A stretch of 64,000 nucleotides of DNA from MPNP01 sp965215545 (GTDB lineage: Bacteria; Pseudomonadota; Alphaproteobacteria; Rhodobacterales; Rhodobacteraceae), in assembly GCA_965215545.1 (NCBI GenBank), contig OZ244066.1, forward strand, positions 186,001 to 250,000, read 5' to 3'. A program made the translations under genes and the position numbers. The notes below the pieces were generated by a model. That model searched no databases and was not told the origin of the DNA. It saw only the letters and a program-made list of their open reading frames with translations. Shown here piece by piece: positions 9,272 to 18,441 of the stretch. The number at the start of each line of letters is the position of its first letter. Within the stretch, counting starts at the first letter, position 1.

Positions 9272-11767
9272 CTATGGCTCGGTGGCACCCCGCAGAACAC
9301 GATTCTCGGGATCATAGGGGCTGTCCTCGACCAGTCTTGCCGGACAGAGCGTGTTCATGATCCTGACCGAGACGTCGGTGCCGGGTTTGGCGTGGTCGGG
9401 ATGGACATAGCCCATACCGATGGATGTGTTGCGGGTGATGGACCAGCCGCCGGATGTCAGTCGACCAATGCGCTCGCCCTCTGCATAGATGGCTTCCCGA
9501 CCCCAGGGCGAGACCCCGGCAGGGCAATCAACCAGCAGGGTGACGCACGTCATGCGGATGCCGGTGTCCAGCATGGCCTGCTTGCCGACAAAGTCCTTGT
9601 CAAGATCGACAAAGCGGTCGAGACCCGCTTCGAGTGGTGTTGCGTCCCGACCGAGTTCGGCCCCGAAGGCCCGATAGCTTTTCTCGAGGCGCAGCCAGTT
9701 CTGGGCCCGGGCCCCGAAGGGTCTGAGGCCGTGGGCAGCACCCTGTGCGTCAATGAGATCAAAGAGGTAGTTCTGCATCTCGATGGGATGATACAATTCC
9801 CAGCCCAGGGAACCGGTGTAGGAGACCCGCAGGGCCCGCACCGGGCACATGCCCAATTCAAGCGAGCGCATGGCCAGCCAGGGGAATGCCGCATTGTCCA
9901 GGGCACTGTCGGGTTCAGGATGGTCAAGGATCGACCGGATGAGGGCGCGGGCGTTCGGCCCTGCCAGGACGAAGACACCCCACTGCGTCGAGACGTCCCG
10001 GAGTGTGATGGGGCCAGTGGCGGTGGGACAGTCGGCGATGGCCCGCTGCAGGCAGTCGCCATCATAGGCAGCCCAGGCACCTGCCGAAACGAGGAAGTAG
10101 TGATCCTCGGCGAGTCGCGCAATGGTGTATTCCGAGCGAACGGTTCCTGCCTCGGTCAGGGCGTAGGTGAGCGAAACCCGACCGACTGATGGCAGTCGGT
10201 TGCAGGTGTACCCGTCAAGGAAGCAGGTTGCGCCGGGACCCTGGATCTCGTGTTTGGTAAAGGCCGTGGCATCGAAGAGACCGACAGTTTCGCGGACACA
10301 CTCGGCCTCAGCCACGGCATGCGGCCACCATGCACCGTGGCGGAAGGACCGGGAGGCATGGTCATCAAAACCCGGCGGGGCAAAATAATTGGGCCGTTCC
10401 CAACCATTGACCTGTCCGAACCGGGCACCCCGTTCCTTGAGACGGTCATAGCAGGGCGCAGTTCGCAGGGGACGGCAGGCATCCCGCTCCTCATCGGGAT
10501 GATGGGGGATGAGCATATGGGAATAGCTCTCCTCGTTTTTCTCGATGGCATAGCGGGTGGTCATCCAGTCGCCGTACCGGCGCGGGTCGAGGGCGATCAG
10601 ATCGATCTCCGCTTCCCCCTCGATCATCATCTGGGCGAGGTATTCACCTGCTCCGCCGGCAGCGGTCACGCCGAATGAGAACCCCTCGGCGAGCCAGACA
10701 TTGCGCAGGCCGGGCGCGGGGCCGAGGAGAGGATTGCCATCGGGTGTGTAGCAGATGGGGCCGTTGAAATCGTCCTTGAGTCCACAGTGCTCACTGGAAG
10801 GAATGCGATGGAGCATCGACTGATACTCCACTTCAATCCGATCGAGATCGAGATTGAAAAGATCCGCCCGGAATGTCGGTGGGACACCGTAGGCAAATCG
10901 GGCCGGTGCCCCGGTTTCATAGGGTCCGAGGATCCAGCCATCCCGCTCTTCGCGCATATACCAGCGGGCATCAGTGTCTCGCAGGACCGGGTGTTCCGGA
11001 TTTTCCTTGCGCCATTCGGCCAGGACTGGATCGACAGCGGTGACAATATACTGGTGTTCGACAGGTATCGCCGGTGTCTTGATCCCGAGCAGGGCAGCGG
11101 CTCGCTGGGCATGATTGCCAGTGGCCATCACGACATGCTCGGCCTCGATGGCAAACCGCTCGGCCGATTCGACGAGCACCCCACCCTTCTCGACCATGCG
11201 TGCCCCACTGACGGTCCAGGCCGAACCGGACCACTCGAGATGATCGACCTGGTGGCGTTTCCCGATCACAACGCCCCGCTGGCGGGCCCCTCGTGCCAAG
11301 GACTGCGTCAGATCCGCGGGATTGATGTAGCCATCTGTCGGATGGAACAGGGCGCCAACCAGATCATCGGTCCGGACCAGGGGGTAACGCCGGGCGATCT
11401 CCGATGGGGACAGGAATTCAAACGGGATATCGACTGTTTCGGCCGTGCTGGCGTATAGCATGTACTCGTCCATGCGCTCTGCCGTCTGCGCCATCCGCAG
11501 ATTGCCAACGGGCCGGAAGCCGGGATCAAGGCCGGTTTCGTCGGCCAGGGTCCTGTAGAGATCAAGGGACGCGCGATGGATGTGGCTGGCTGCATAGCTC
11601 ATGTTGAACAGCGGCAGGAGACCTGCTGCGTGCCAGGTCGAGCCACTGGTCAGTTCATCACGCTCAAGGAGCAGGATCTCACGCCACCCTGCCTTGGCAA
11701 GGTGATAGGCAATGGCCACACCAACGACCCCACCACCGACAACCAGAGCCTGGACCTGCTGATTCAT
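9272..11767 (-). CDS. FAD-dependent oxidoreductase with C-terminal GcvT (aminomethyltransferase) domain
   Basis: An 831-residue protein of the dimethylglycine/sarcosine dehydrogenase family. The N-terminal DAO-type FAD domain has GGGVVGVAIAYHL at residues 11-23 and a flavin-site STWHAAGLL segment near residue 45; a middle linker follows, then a GcvT-like folate-binding domain (ALTEAGTVRSEYTIARL, LRVSYTGSLGWELYHP) and the GcvT C-terminal barrel (GREAIYAEGERIGRLTSGGWS, SIGMGYVHPDH). Such enzymes oxidatively demethylate N-methyl amino acids and hand the one-carbon unit to tetrahydrofolate. ATG at 11767 is taken as start because the flavin domain begins right after it; a longer reading upstream is not typical. 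Exact substrate (dimethylglycine, sarcosine or a relative) is undetermined. Confidence 0.88.
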   Translation of the reverse strand: MNQQVQALVVGGGVVGVAIAYHLAKAGWREILLLERDELTSGSTWHAAGLLPLFNMSYAASHIHRASLDLYRTLADETGLDPGFRPVGNLRMAQTAERMDEYMLYASTAETVDIPFEFLSPSEIARRYPLVRTDDLVGALFHPTDGYINPADLTQSLARGARQRGVVIGKRHQVDHLEWSGSAWTVSGARMVEKGGVLVESAERFAIEAEHVVMATGNHAQRAAALLGIKTPAIPVEHQYIVTAVDPVLAEWRKENPEHPVLRDTDARWYMREERDGWILGPYETGAPARFAYGVPPTFRADLFNLDLDRIEVEYQSMLHRIPSSEHCGLKDDFNGPICYTPDGNPLLGPAPGLRNVWLAEGFSFGVTAAGGAGEYLAQMMIEGEAEIDLIALDPRRYGDWMTTRYAIEKNEESYSHMLIPHHPDEERDACRPLRTAPCYDRLKERGARFGQVNGWERPNYFAPPGFDDHASRSFRHGAWWPHAVAEAECVRETVGLFDATAFTKHEIQGPGATCFLDGYTCNRLPSVGRVSLTYALTEAGTVRSEYTIARLAEDHYFLVSAGAWAAYDGDCLQRAIADCPTATGPITLRDVSTQWGVFVLAGPNARALIRSILDHPEPDSALDNAAFPWLAMRSLELGMCPVRALRVSYTGSLGWELYHPIEMQNYLFDLIDAQGAAHGLRPFGARAQNWLRLEKSYRAFGAELGRDATPLEAGLDRFVDLDKDFVGKQAMLDTGIRMTCVTLLVDCPAGVSPWGREAIYAEGERIGRLTSGGWSITRNTSIGMGYVHPDHAKPGTDVSVRIMNTLCPARLVEDSPYDPENRVLRGATEP

Positions 11768-11943
11768 GGGCGGCACCGAAGCGGCCCGTGACAGGCATCG
11801 GAGGGCCAGAGACGCATGAGTCTCCTGACCCAGCACTGGCAATTGAAATTGCTATCCAGGGGAATGTGCATATGTATTGTCCCGGACTCTGGGATCACCC
11901 TGCAGGGTGGGACCGGGAAGGTATTGCCATGAATGGAGCTGAA

Positions 11944-13971
11944 ATGAAAGACAATCCATTGCTGGAGGCATGGGACGGAGCGTTTGCCCTGCCCCCCTTT
12001 GCCAGGATTCGGGACAAGCATTTTCCGGCGGCCCTTGATGCAGCCTTGGCGGCCGGACTGGCCGAGATCGATCAGATCGCCGAACAGACCGCTCCACCAA
12101 CCTTTGCCAACACGATCGATCGGCTGGAAAGCGGCGGTCAGGACCTCGAGCGCGTGGTCAATGTCTTTTTCAATCTTGCCCTGACTGACAGCAATGAGGA
12201 GCGGCGCACCATCGAGACGGAGTATGCGCCACGATTTGCCGAGTACGCAACGACGATTGCCATGAATGTCCCGCTCTTTGCGCGGATTGACCGGCTCTGG
12301 CAGGATCGGGCTGACCATGATCTGTCGGACGAGCAGCTGCGGGTTCTCGAACTCTACCATGAGGATTTCGTGCGATCAGGGGCCGCACTCCCGGCAGCCG
12401 GCAGGGAACGGTTCGGGGCGATCCGGGAGCGGCTGGCGACCCTGCAGACACAGTTTGCCCAGAATCTCCTGGCTGATCAGGCGGACTGGTTCCTGGCCAT
12501 CCCGCCATCCGGGTTGGCGGGCCTGCCTGCGACACTGCTGACCGAGATGGCGCAGGTGGCCAGCGAGAAGGGAATCGATGGGCACGCCATCACGCTCAGC
12601 CGATCGCTCATTGTCCCATTTCTGCAGTATTGCCAGGACCGGGCCCTGCGCCAGACGGCCTTTCTGGCCTGGGGCAGTCGGGGTGCCAATGACAACGCCC
12701 ACAACAACCTGGCCATCGTTGATGAAATCCTGACCCTGCGCCGGGAACTGGCCGGACTGCTCGGCTATCGGGACTATGCGGAGTTCAAGATCGATAAAAC
12801 GATGGCGGGATCCGTCGATGCGGTGGAAGTGCTGCTCGGGGATGTCTGGCAACCAGCCCGGCAGCGCGCCGACGAGGATGCCGCAACGCTGCGCGAACTG
12901 ATGCAACAGGATGGCATCGATGCCGATCTCGAGGCCTGGGACTGGCGGTACTACGCCGAGAAACTGCGCCAGATCCGTCATGATTACAGCGAGGCGGAAG
13001 TCCGGGAGTACTTCGAACTCAAGTCCATGATCAAGGCCGCCTTTGAGACAGCCGCACAGTTGTTTGGCCTTGAATTCACCCCCATTGATCTCTCCCTCTA
13101 CCACCGGGATTGCCGGTGCTGGGACATCACCCGGGACGGCAGGCATCTGGCACTCTTCATTGGTGACTATCACACGCGGGCCAGCAAGCAGGCAGGGGCA
13201 TGGTGCTCGACTTTCCGGGATCAGAAGCATCATGGCGGGACCTGCACACCCATCGTGGTCAATGTGTGCAATTTTGTCCGGCCCGATGATGAGGGCAACT
13301 GCCTGCTTTCCTTTGATGATGTCCGGACCCTGTTCCATGAGTTCGGTCATGCGCTGCACGCCATCCTGTCGGATGTGACCTATCCCCGGGTTGCAGGCAT
13401 GAGCGTCAGTCGGGATTTTGTCGAACTGCCCAGCCAACTCTTCGAGCACTGGATGGAACAGAAAGAGGTCCTGCGGGCCCACGCCCGGCACGTCCGGACT
13501 GGCACGGGCATCGATGATGCGCTCCTTGACAAGATCCTGGCCGCCCGCAACTTTGACCAGGGGTTTGCCACCGTCGAGTACCTGGCCAGTGCCCTCGTCG
13601 ACCTGCGACTGCACACCAGCACCGGATCGGCATCAGCTGTCGAGCAGCAGGACAGGATCCTGGCAGAGATCGACATGCCCGCTGCCATCCGGATGCGTCA
13701 TGCAACGCCTCATTTTTCCCATGTCTTTTCCGGCGATGGGTACTCGGCGGGCTATTACAGCTATCTCTGGTCGCAAGTTCTGGACGCGGATGCCTTCAAG
13801 GCGTTCGAGGAGGCGGGCGGACCTTTCTGCACCGCAACCGCCGCCCGTCTGGAGCGCACGATCCTGTCGAAGGGCGGGTCCGGGAAGCCCGAAGATCTCT
13901 ATTGCCGGTTTCGCGGTCGTCTGCCAACCGTGGATGCTCTTCTGGCAAGGCGGGGATTCGCCCCGTCCTGA
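11944..13971 (+). CDS. dcp: M3-family zinc metallopeptidase, peptidyl-dipeptidase Dcp-like
   Basis: A 675-residue oligopeptidase of family M3, which cleaves short peptides in the cytoplasm or periplasm. The zinc site HEFGH is at residues 465-469, with the third ligand Glu in the SRDFVELPSQLFEHWM block about 25 residues later. The GYSAGYYSYLWSQVLDADAF segment near the C-terminus is the substrate-binding loop of the family. ATG at 11944 has GGAG 6 bases upstream and gives a usual family N-terminus (NPLLEAWDGAFALPPF); ATG 11929 is possible. No signal peptide is seen. It diverges from the FAD/GcvT gene. Oligopeptidase A is the alternative assignment. Confidence 0.88.
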   Translation: MKDNPLLEAWDGAFALPPFARIRDKHFPAALDAALAAGLAEIDQIAEQTAPPTFANTIDRLESGGQDLERVVNVFFNLALTDSNEERRTIETEYAPRFAEYATTIAMNVPLFARIDRLWQDRADHDLSDEQLRVLELYHEDFVRSGAALPAAGRERFGAIRERLATLQTQFAQNLLADQADWFLAIPPSGLAGLPATLLTEMAQVASEKGIDGHAITLSRSLIVPFLQYCQDRALRQTAFLAWGSRGANDNAHNNLAIVDEILTLRRELAGLLGYRDYAEFKIDKTMAGSVDAVEVLLGDVWQPARQRADEDAATLRELMQQDGIDADLEAWDWRYYAEKLRQIRHDYSEAEVREYFELKSMIKAAFETAAQLFGLEFTPIDLSLYHRDCRCWDITRDGRHLALFIGDYHTRASKQAGAWCSTFRDQKHHGGTCTPIVVNVCNFVRPDDEGNCLLSFDDVRTLFHEFGHALHAILSDVTYPRVAGMSVSRDFVELPSQLFEHWMEQKEVLRAHARHVRTGTGIDDALLDKILAARNFDQGFATVEYLASALVDLRLHTSTGSASAVEQQDRILAEIDMPAAIRMRHATPHFSHVFSGDGYSAGYYSYLWSQVLDADAFKAFEEAGGPFCTATAARLERTILSKGGSGKPEDLYCRFRGRLPTVDALLARRGFAPS

Positions 13972-13985
13972 GCGACCCGTCCGGT

Positions 13986-14540
13986 TCAGAAGGTCTCCCT
14001 TGCATAGACGCCCCAGAGACGGGTCTTGTGGACCCAACCCTTCTGGTTCTCGATTTCAATCAGGCACCAGTCGATCTTGCAGCTTCTGAAGGCGACGATC
14101 ACCATCCTGTTGGCCTTGGCCGTCGTGAGGCTCGAGTCATCCGGCAAGATGTGAATGTGGGTGTCATCGGTAGTGATCAGACCCGTACGCCGACCGGAGA
14201 GGAAGGAGCTGACTATCCAGCCCTCGGCATCATCGACAGCCCGAATCTTGCGCCAGTTCTCAAACTCGGCCGTGATCTCAAGCGGAGTCCCGGGGCGGGT
14301 GAAGACCCAGTCAATCGGATAAACGGTGCTGGGGCCGCGCCGGGCATTGGCCCTGCGAGCCTTGAGGGAGACGAACCGGGGCAGAGGCAGATTGGTTTCC
14401 TGACCGACGCGTGGGGTTGTGGCTTCAGGTGGCGGACTGGCCTCCTCGGATCCAGTCTGGGCTGGCGCGCCATGGGTCCACAGCATGCCAGAAAGCACCA
14501 GAATACCAGCCAGGCCGCAGCGGGAGGGATTCTTGAGCAT
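13986..14540 (-). CDS. Secreted SH3-domain protein
   Basis: 184 residues starting at ATG 14540, with a signal peptide (CGLAGILVLSGMLWTHGAPAQ) and a proline-rich linker, then two bacterial SH3-like repeats: RFVSLKARRANARRGPSTVYPIDW and later DSSLTTAKANRMVIVAFRSCKIDWCLIEIENQKGWV. This is the arrangement of the alphaproteobacterial SH3_4 / DUF1058 family, periplasmic proteins of unknown role, thought to bind the cell wall. It ends 15 bases from the convergent M3 peptidase gene and diverges from the hydroxyacid dehydrogenase gene. Confidence 0.8.
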   Translation of the reverse strand: MLKNPSRCGLAGILVLSGMLWTHGAPAQTGSEEASPPPEATTPRVGQETNLPLPRFVSLKARRANARRGPSTVYPIDWVFTRPGTPLEITAEFENWRKIRAVDDAEGWIVSSFLSGRRTGLITTDDTHIHILPDDSSLTTAKANRMVIVAFRSCKIDWCLIEIENQKGWVHKTRLWGVYARETF

Positions 14541-14666
14541 GGCATATTCCACAGAACTCGATTGGGTGGTAATGCCAGCCCCGTTCGGGTCCGGCCCGAT
14601 ACCGATGTACAAAGTGAGCGTGTGGCGGTCAATGTCGTCGTCATCCAGAAGTTGCGGGGTCCCCGC

Positions 14667-15653
14667 GTGAGCAAATCCCAACTCAAGGTTGTCGTCACCC
14701 GGAAGTTGCCTGCTGGCATTGAAAGGCGCCTCGACGAACTCTTCGATACACGCCTGCGTCAGGAAGACACTCCGATGACCAGGAACGAGTTGGCCTTGGC
14801 GATGGCTGAAGCTGACGTGCTGGTCCCGACAATCACCGACACGATCGATCAGAGCCTGCTGGCCAAGGCCGGCAAGAAACTCCGCCTGATCGCCAACTAT
14901 GGTGCCGGCTTCGATCATATTGACATCGAGACGGCCCGTCAGCGTGGCATCCTTGTGTCCAATACCCCGGGCGTGAACTCCGAAGACACAGCCGATATGG
15001 CCCTGTGCCTGATGCTGGCCGTCACCCGCCGCCTGCGGGAATCCCTGCAGATGATGGAGTCAGGTGACTGGAACGGCTGGGCACCGACTGCTCTCATGGG
15101 AACCCGACTCGCTGGCAAGAGTCTGGGTATTCTTGGCATGGGTCGTGTGGGAACGGCCGTTGCTCGCCGGGCCCGGGTCTTTGGCATGCACATTCACTAT
15201 CACAACCGCAAACGCGTCCATCCTGACCTGGAGGCGGAGCTTGATGCTCGTTACTGGGAAAGCCTTGATCAGATGGTCAGCCGCATGGACATCCTGTCCG
15301 TCAACTGCCCGCATACACCGGCAACGTTCCATCTCCTGCACGCCCGGCGTCTCAAACTGGCCAAACCCGACGCGGTCATCATCAACACCTCGCGTGGCGA
15401 AGTCATTGATCAGAACGCTTTGACCCGCATGCTCAAAACCAGGTCCCTGGCCGGTGCCGGACTGGACGTGTTCGAGAAGGGTATCACCATCAATCCGGAC
15501 CTGCAAAACCTCAAGAATGTTGTCCTGCTCCCCCATATCGGTTCCGCCACAACCGAAGGTCGGTTCCAGATGGGCGAAAAGGTCCTGATCAACATCAAGA
15601 CCCACGAGGACGGCCACCGACCCCCCGACCTGGTTGTCCCGGGCATGGTTTGA
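14667..15653 (+). CDS. D-2-hydroxyacid dehydrogenase (glyoxylate/hydroxypyruvate reductase-like)
   Basis: 328 residues from a GTG at 14667 preceded by a CGGGGT-like ribosome site. The NAD-binding Rossmann motif is GILGMGRVGTAVARRA; catalytic Arg lies in NTSRGEVID, Glu in the following DVFE segment, and His in LLPHIGSAT, completing the D-2-hydroxyacid dehydrogenase triad. The size and the YGAGFDHIDIETARQRGILVSNTPG block fit the GyaR-type glyoxylate/hydroxypyruvate reductases (D-glycerate dehydrogenases) common in alphaproteobacteria. It diverges from the SH3 protein gene, sharing a ~125-base promoter region. Substrate preference is inferred from family only. Confidence 0.88.
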   Translation: MSKSQLKVVVTRKLPAGIERRLDELFDTRLRQEDTPMTRNELALAMAEADVLVPTITDTIDQSLLAKAGKKLRLIANYGAGFDHIDIETARQRGILVSNTPGVNSEDTADMALCLMLAVTRRLRESLQMMESGDWNGWAPTALMGTRLAGKSLGILGMGRVGTAVARRARVFGMHIHYHNRKRVHPDLEAELDARYWESLDQMVSRMDILSVNCPHTPATFHLLHARRLKLAKPDAVIINTSRGEVIDQNALTRMLKTRSLAGAGLDVFEKGITINPDLQNLKNVVLLPHIGSATTEGRFQMGEKVLINIKTHEDGHRPPDLVVPGMV

Positions 15654-15875
15654 GAACGGACCCGAGCACCAGAGGCATTCCTTGCCGTGCCACAATTGTG
15701 ATTGTTGCGGCATGCCCGGTCGTGTTCCCGTCTGAAAGGAACTGTCCAGGCCCTGAGCCAGGAACCCGGACAGTGACCCCCACCGCTCCCCATACCCGCC
15801 ATCGCGGCCCACGAAGCGACACCAGCCGCCTGCGATCAATACCAGAGCGATCAACCGGGTGGCCCATTACCCTGG

Positions 15876-16200
15876 ATGGTGCTGATCGCCCCCGGAGCCG
15901 AGGCGGCGGACCTCGATACGGCCACCACCGGGCTCCGCTGGCCCGAACGGTGCTGGCATGTCGAGCGGTTCTTTCATGCCCTCGAACAGGGCACCCGCAT
16001 CGAGGACCGCTGTCTCGATGACGCCGATGCCTGGCGCACAGATCTTGCCCTTGATGCCATCACAACCTTCCCGGTCCGGAATCGCACCCATCGTGCCCGG
16101 ACCCGATCCAGGGATCCGGCTGCAACAGGATATCGGCAGTGGTACCATTGCCGTGCTGTGCGCCCTGGCTACCGAGTGGGTTTCAGGAACCCACAAGAAC
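15876..16200 (+). mobile_element. IS4-family (Tn5-type) transposase relic
   Basis: The plus strand reads WPERCWHVERFFHALEQGTRIEDRCLDDADAWRTDLALDAITTF, matching the conserved C-terminal block of IS4/Tn5-type transposases (Y-R-W-x-IE-FF-LK-G-R-E; this contains the catalytic Glu of the DDE triad). The sequence before it and after it is decayed, and no terminal repeats can be defined. The relic sits between the hydroxyacid dehydrogenase gene and DUF1703-type copy B. Confidence 0.55.
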
Positions 16201-16451
16201 CCCTGAGGTGGCCTTGGTCCACTTTGTCACACGCACCGATGGCCGCGCTGAGTTCGGGGGCAATCCGGGCGGATTGACAAGGGGGCCATGATTTCCTGAA
16301 TACAATCCAGGCAGCCATTCGGGTACAGTCTTTCCGACTGTCCCGGATCTCAACGGCAAGCGTACCGCCGGCCTCATCTGCCTGCGACCCGCAGTTCGCA
16401 ACGACCGGTCCATCCCCGAACACAATCAGGGCCCTGCGGATTGCCGGCCTC
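16201..16451. other. Non-coding stretch upstream of DUF1703-type copy B
   Basis: No coding region is visible. It links the IS4 relic to the conserved upstream block of copy B. A TTGACA at about 16275 has no well-spaced -10 partner (TACAAT lies 21 bases on), so it is only a weak promoter candidate. Confidence 0.3.
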
Positions 16452-16556
16452 CTTGCCCAAGCCGACCCCCTCTGCCCCCTGCGGGCATTCTGTGGTACAG
16501 TCCCGTCAGGACACGGCAAGAGAATCCCTCAGATCCACCAACCACGGAAGGCCCGC
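16452..16556 (+). promoter_or_regulatory. Conserved upstream block of DUF1703-type copy B
   Basis: About 105 bases directly before the ATG are essentially identical to the sequence upstream of copy C (43616-43720, opposite strand), and then identity stops sharply. The block contains an extended -10-like TGGTACAGT at about 16493-16501 without a good -35, so transcription probably starts within it. Copy A lacks the block. Its conservation marks the unit that was duplicated. Confidence 0.55.
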
Positions 16557-18125
16557 ATGACCCGCCAACGCCTGCCCATCGGCATCCAGGACTTTGCCCG
16601 CCTGCGGGAAACCGACAGCTACTACGTCGACAAGACGCCGCTGATCCGGGACCTGGTCGATCGCGGTGATTACTGGTTCCTCTCCCGCCCCCGCCGCTTC
16701 GGCAAGAGCCTGCTCCTCGACACGATCAAGGTACTGTTCGAAGGCCAGGAGGCCCTCTTCGCGGGCCTGGCCATCCATCCGCACTGGGACTGGTCGGTCA
16801 CCCATCCGGTGGTACGCCTGAGCTTTGGTGGCAAGTATGACGAACCCGCGGCGATCGAGCACGATCTTGCCAATCAGCTCGGCCTGATCGAACATGCGAC
16901 CGGACTGGAACCGGTGCCCCGCACCGAAGCGCCCCCCGAGCGTTTGCGCACGCTTCTCTACCACCGGCATCGCCAGACCGGCCAGCGCGTCGTGGTCCTC
17001 GTGGATGAGTATGACAAGCCGATCCTCGACTCACTGCACGACTCCGCCCGGGCCCGGGCCAACCGCGACTATCTGCGGGGTTTCTACGGCATCATCAAGG
17101 ACAGTGCGGCGCATGTCCGCTTCGTGTTCGTCACCGGCATCAGCATGTTTTCCAAGGTCAGCCTGTTCTCGGGCCTGAACAATCTCAAGGACATCAGCCT
17201 CGATCCCCGCTATGCCACGCTCTGTGGCTACACCGAGGCCGACCTCGACACCGTCTTTGCCCCCGAACTTGCGGGTCTGGACCGGGATGAAATCCGTCGC
17301 TGGTACAACGGCTACAACTGGCTGGGCGACGCGCGCCTCTACAATCCCTTCGATGTGCTGTTGCTGCTGGACAGTCACAAATTCAAACCCTACTGGTTCG
17401 AGACCGGCTCGCCGACCTTCCTGTTCGAGACCCTGAAGGCCAAGTCGGTCAGCCTGCAGGAGATCGAGGGCTGCCTGGCCGACGAGGCGCTGGTCGCGAA
17501 GTTCGATGTCGATGCCATCAGCCCCGAGGCCCTGCTGTTCCAGACGGGGTACCTGACCATCACCGATGAGGAGCAGGCGGGCTTCAACACCCTCTACCGG
17601 CTCGACTATCCCAATCAGGAAGTCCGCATCAGCCTGAATCAGGGCCTGCTTGCGTATCTGGGCCAGACCGTCACGGACGTGGCGGGCCAGGGGCACAGCC
17701 TCCGATCCTCGCTCGAGACCCACGACTTCACAGGGTTCGCCGCCACGCTCCGCGCCTGGCTGGCCGGCATTCCCTACCAGTGGCACGCCACAGGCGACCT
17801 CGCCCGCTACGAGGCCTGGTATGCCAGCCTGTTGCACATGGTCTTCCGGTCCATCGGCGTCGATGTGCACGCCGAGGCCGCCACCAGCCATGGCCGGGCC
17901 GACCTGGTGGTCCATCTCGGGGCACAGGTGTTCATCCTCGAGTTCAAGATGGCGGACAGTGCCGATGCCGCCGAGGCTGCCCTGACCGCGGCGTTTGCCC
18001 AGATGCACGAGCGGGGCTATGCCGACGCCCATCACGGCCAGCCCGTCCATCTCGTTGCCATTGCCTGTGGCCGCGAGGCCCGCAACCTCTTGGAGGTGCG
18101 GGCGGAGGTGGCCGACGTGCCGTGA
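16557..18125 (+). CDS. AAA-ATPase/PD-(D/E)XK nuclease-fold protein (DUF1703 type), copy B
   Basis: 522 residues, intact. Walker A variant RPRRFGKS (K50), Walker B VLVDEYDKPILDS, and a C-terminal PD-(D/E)XK core with D449 in HGRADLVV and E462-F-K464 in FILEFKM. The N-terminal third, including residues about 105-145 (EHDLANQLGLIEHATGLEP), agrees with copy C, whereas the block near residues 370-395 (TDVAGQGHSLRSSLETHDF) agrees with copy A, so copy B is a mosaic of the other two. Biological role is unknown; a DNA-acting ATPase/nuclease is inferred. It is preceded by the same ~105 bases as copy C. Confidence 0.85.
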   Translation: MTRQRLPIGIQDFARLRETDSYYVDKTPLIRDLVDRGDYWFLSRPRRFGKSLLLDTIKVLFEGQEALFAGLAIHPHWDWSVTHPVVRLSFGGKYDEPAAIEHDLANQLGLIEHATGLEPVPRTEAPPERLRTLLYHRHRQTGQRVVVLVDEYDKPILDSLHDSARARANRDYLRGFYGIIKDSAAHVRFVFVTGISMFSKVSLFSGLNNLKDISLDPRYATLCGYTEADLDTVFAPELAGLDRDEIRRWYNGYNWLGDARLYNPFDVLLLLDSHKFKPYWFETGSPTFLFETLKAKSVSLQEIEGCLADEALVAKFDVDAISPEALLFQTGYLTITDEEQAGFNTLYRLDYPNQEVRISLNQGLLAYLGQTVTDVAGQGHSLRSSLETHDFTGFAATLRAWLAGIPYQWHATGDLARYEAWYASLLHMVFRSIGVDVHAEAATSHGRADLVVHLGAQVFILEFKMADSADAAEAALTAAFAQMHERGYADAHHGQPVHLVAIACGREARNLLEVRAEVADVP

Positions 18126-18441
18126 TGGGGCGTTGAGATCGTTGGCTCCGGAGACCAACGGCTCCGGCACGGACGGACAGCGGTGATGGCGACAGCGATA
18201 CCATATCGGACAGCAACTGGAGAACCAAAACGGGCTGTGCGGCCAACTGATCAGCGTGAGAGGCGGCGCAAGGAGGCGACTGAGAGAGGCGGCCTTGAGG
18301 CCACCTCTTGCTGCAATGTGATTTTGCGCTTTTCAAGGTGAGGCACAACCCGGAGACCGAGGGTGATGCTGGGGCAGCGGTCGGGTGTCATGGGGCTCGG
18401 ACCCTGGCGTTGTCACCGACCGGGAGCGGCTGGATCACGGA
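18126..18441. other. Intergenic stretch between convergent copy B and moeB, with a hairpin
   Basis: No gene is visible in this 316-base stretch. At 18285-18308 AGAGG-C-GGCCT and AGGCC-A-CCTCT form a hairpin with one mismatch and a two-base loop; it lies between two convergent genes and may stop transcription in both directions, although no T run follows. Confidence 0.4.

Noticed and set aside
18285..18308. Intrinsic terminator after DUF1703-type copy B
   Set aside because: A stable hairpin exists, but no T run follows on either strand, so it is described only as a hairpin.
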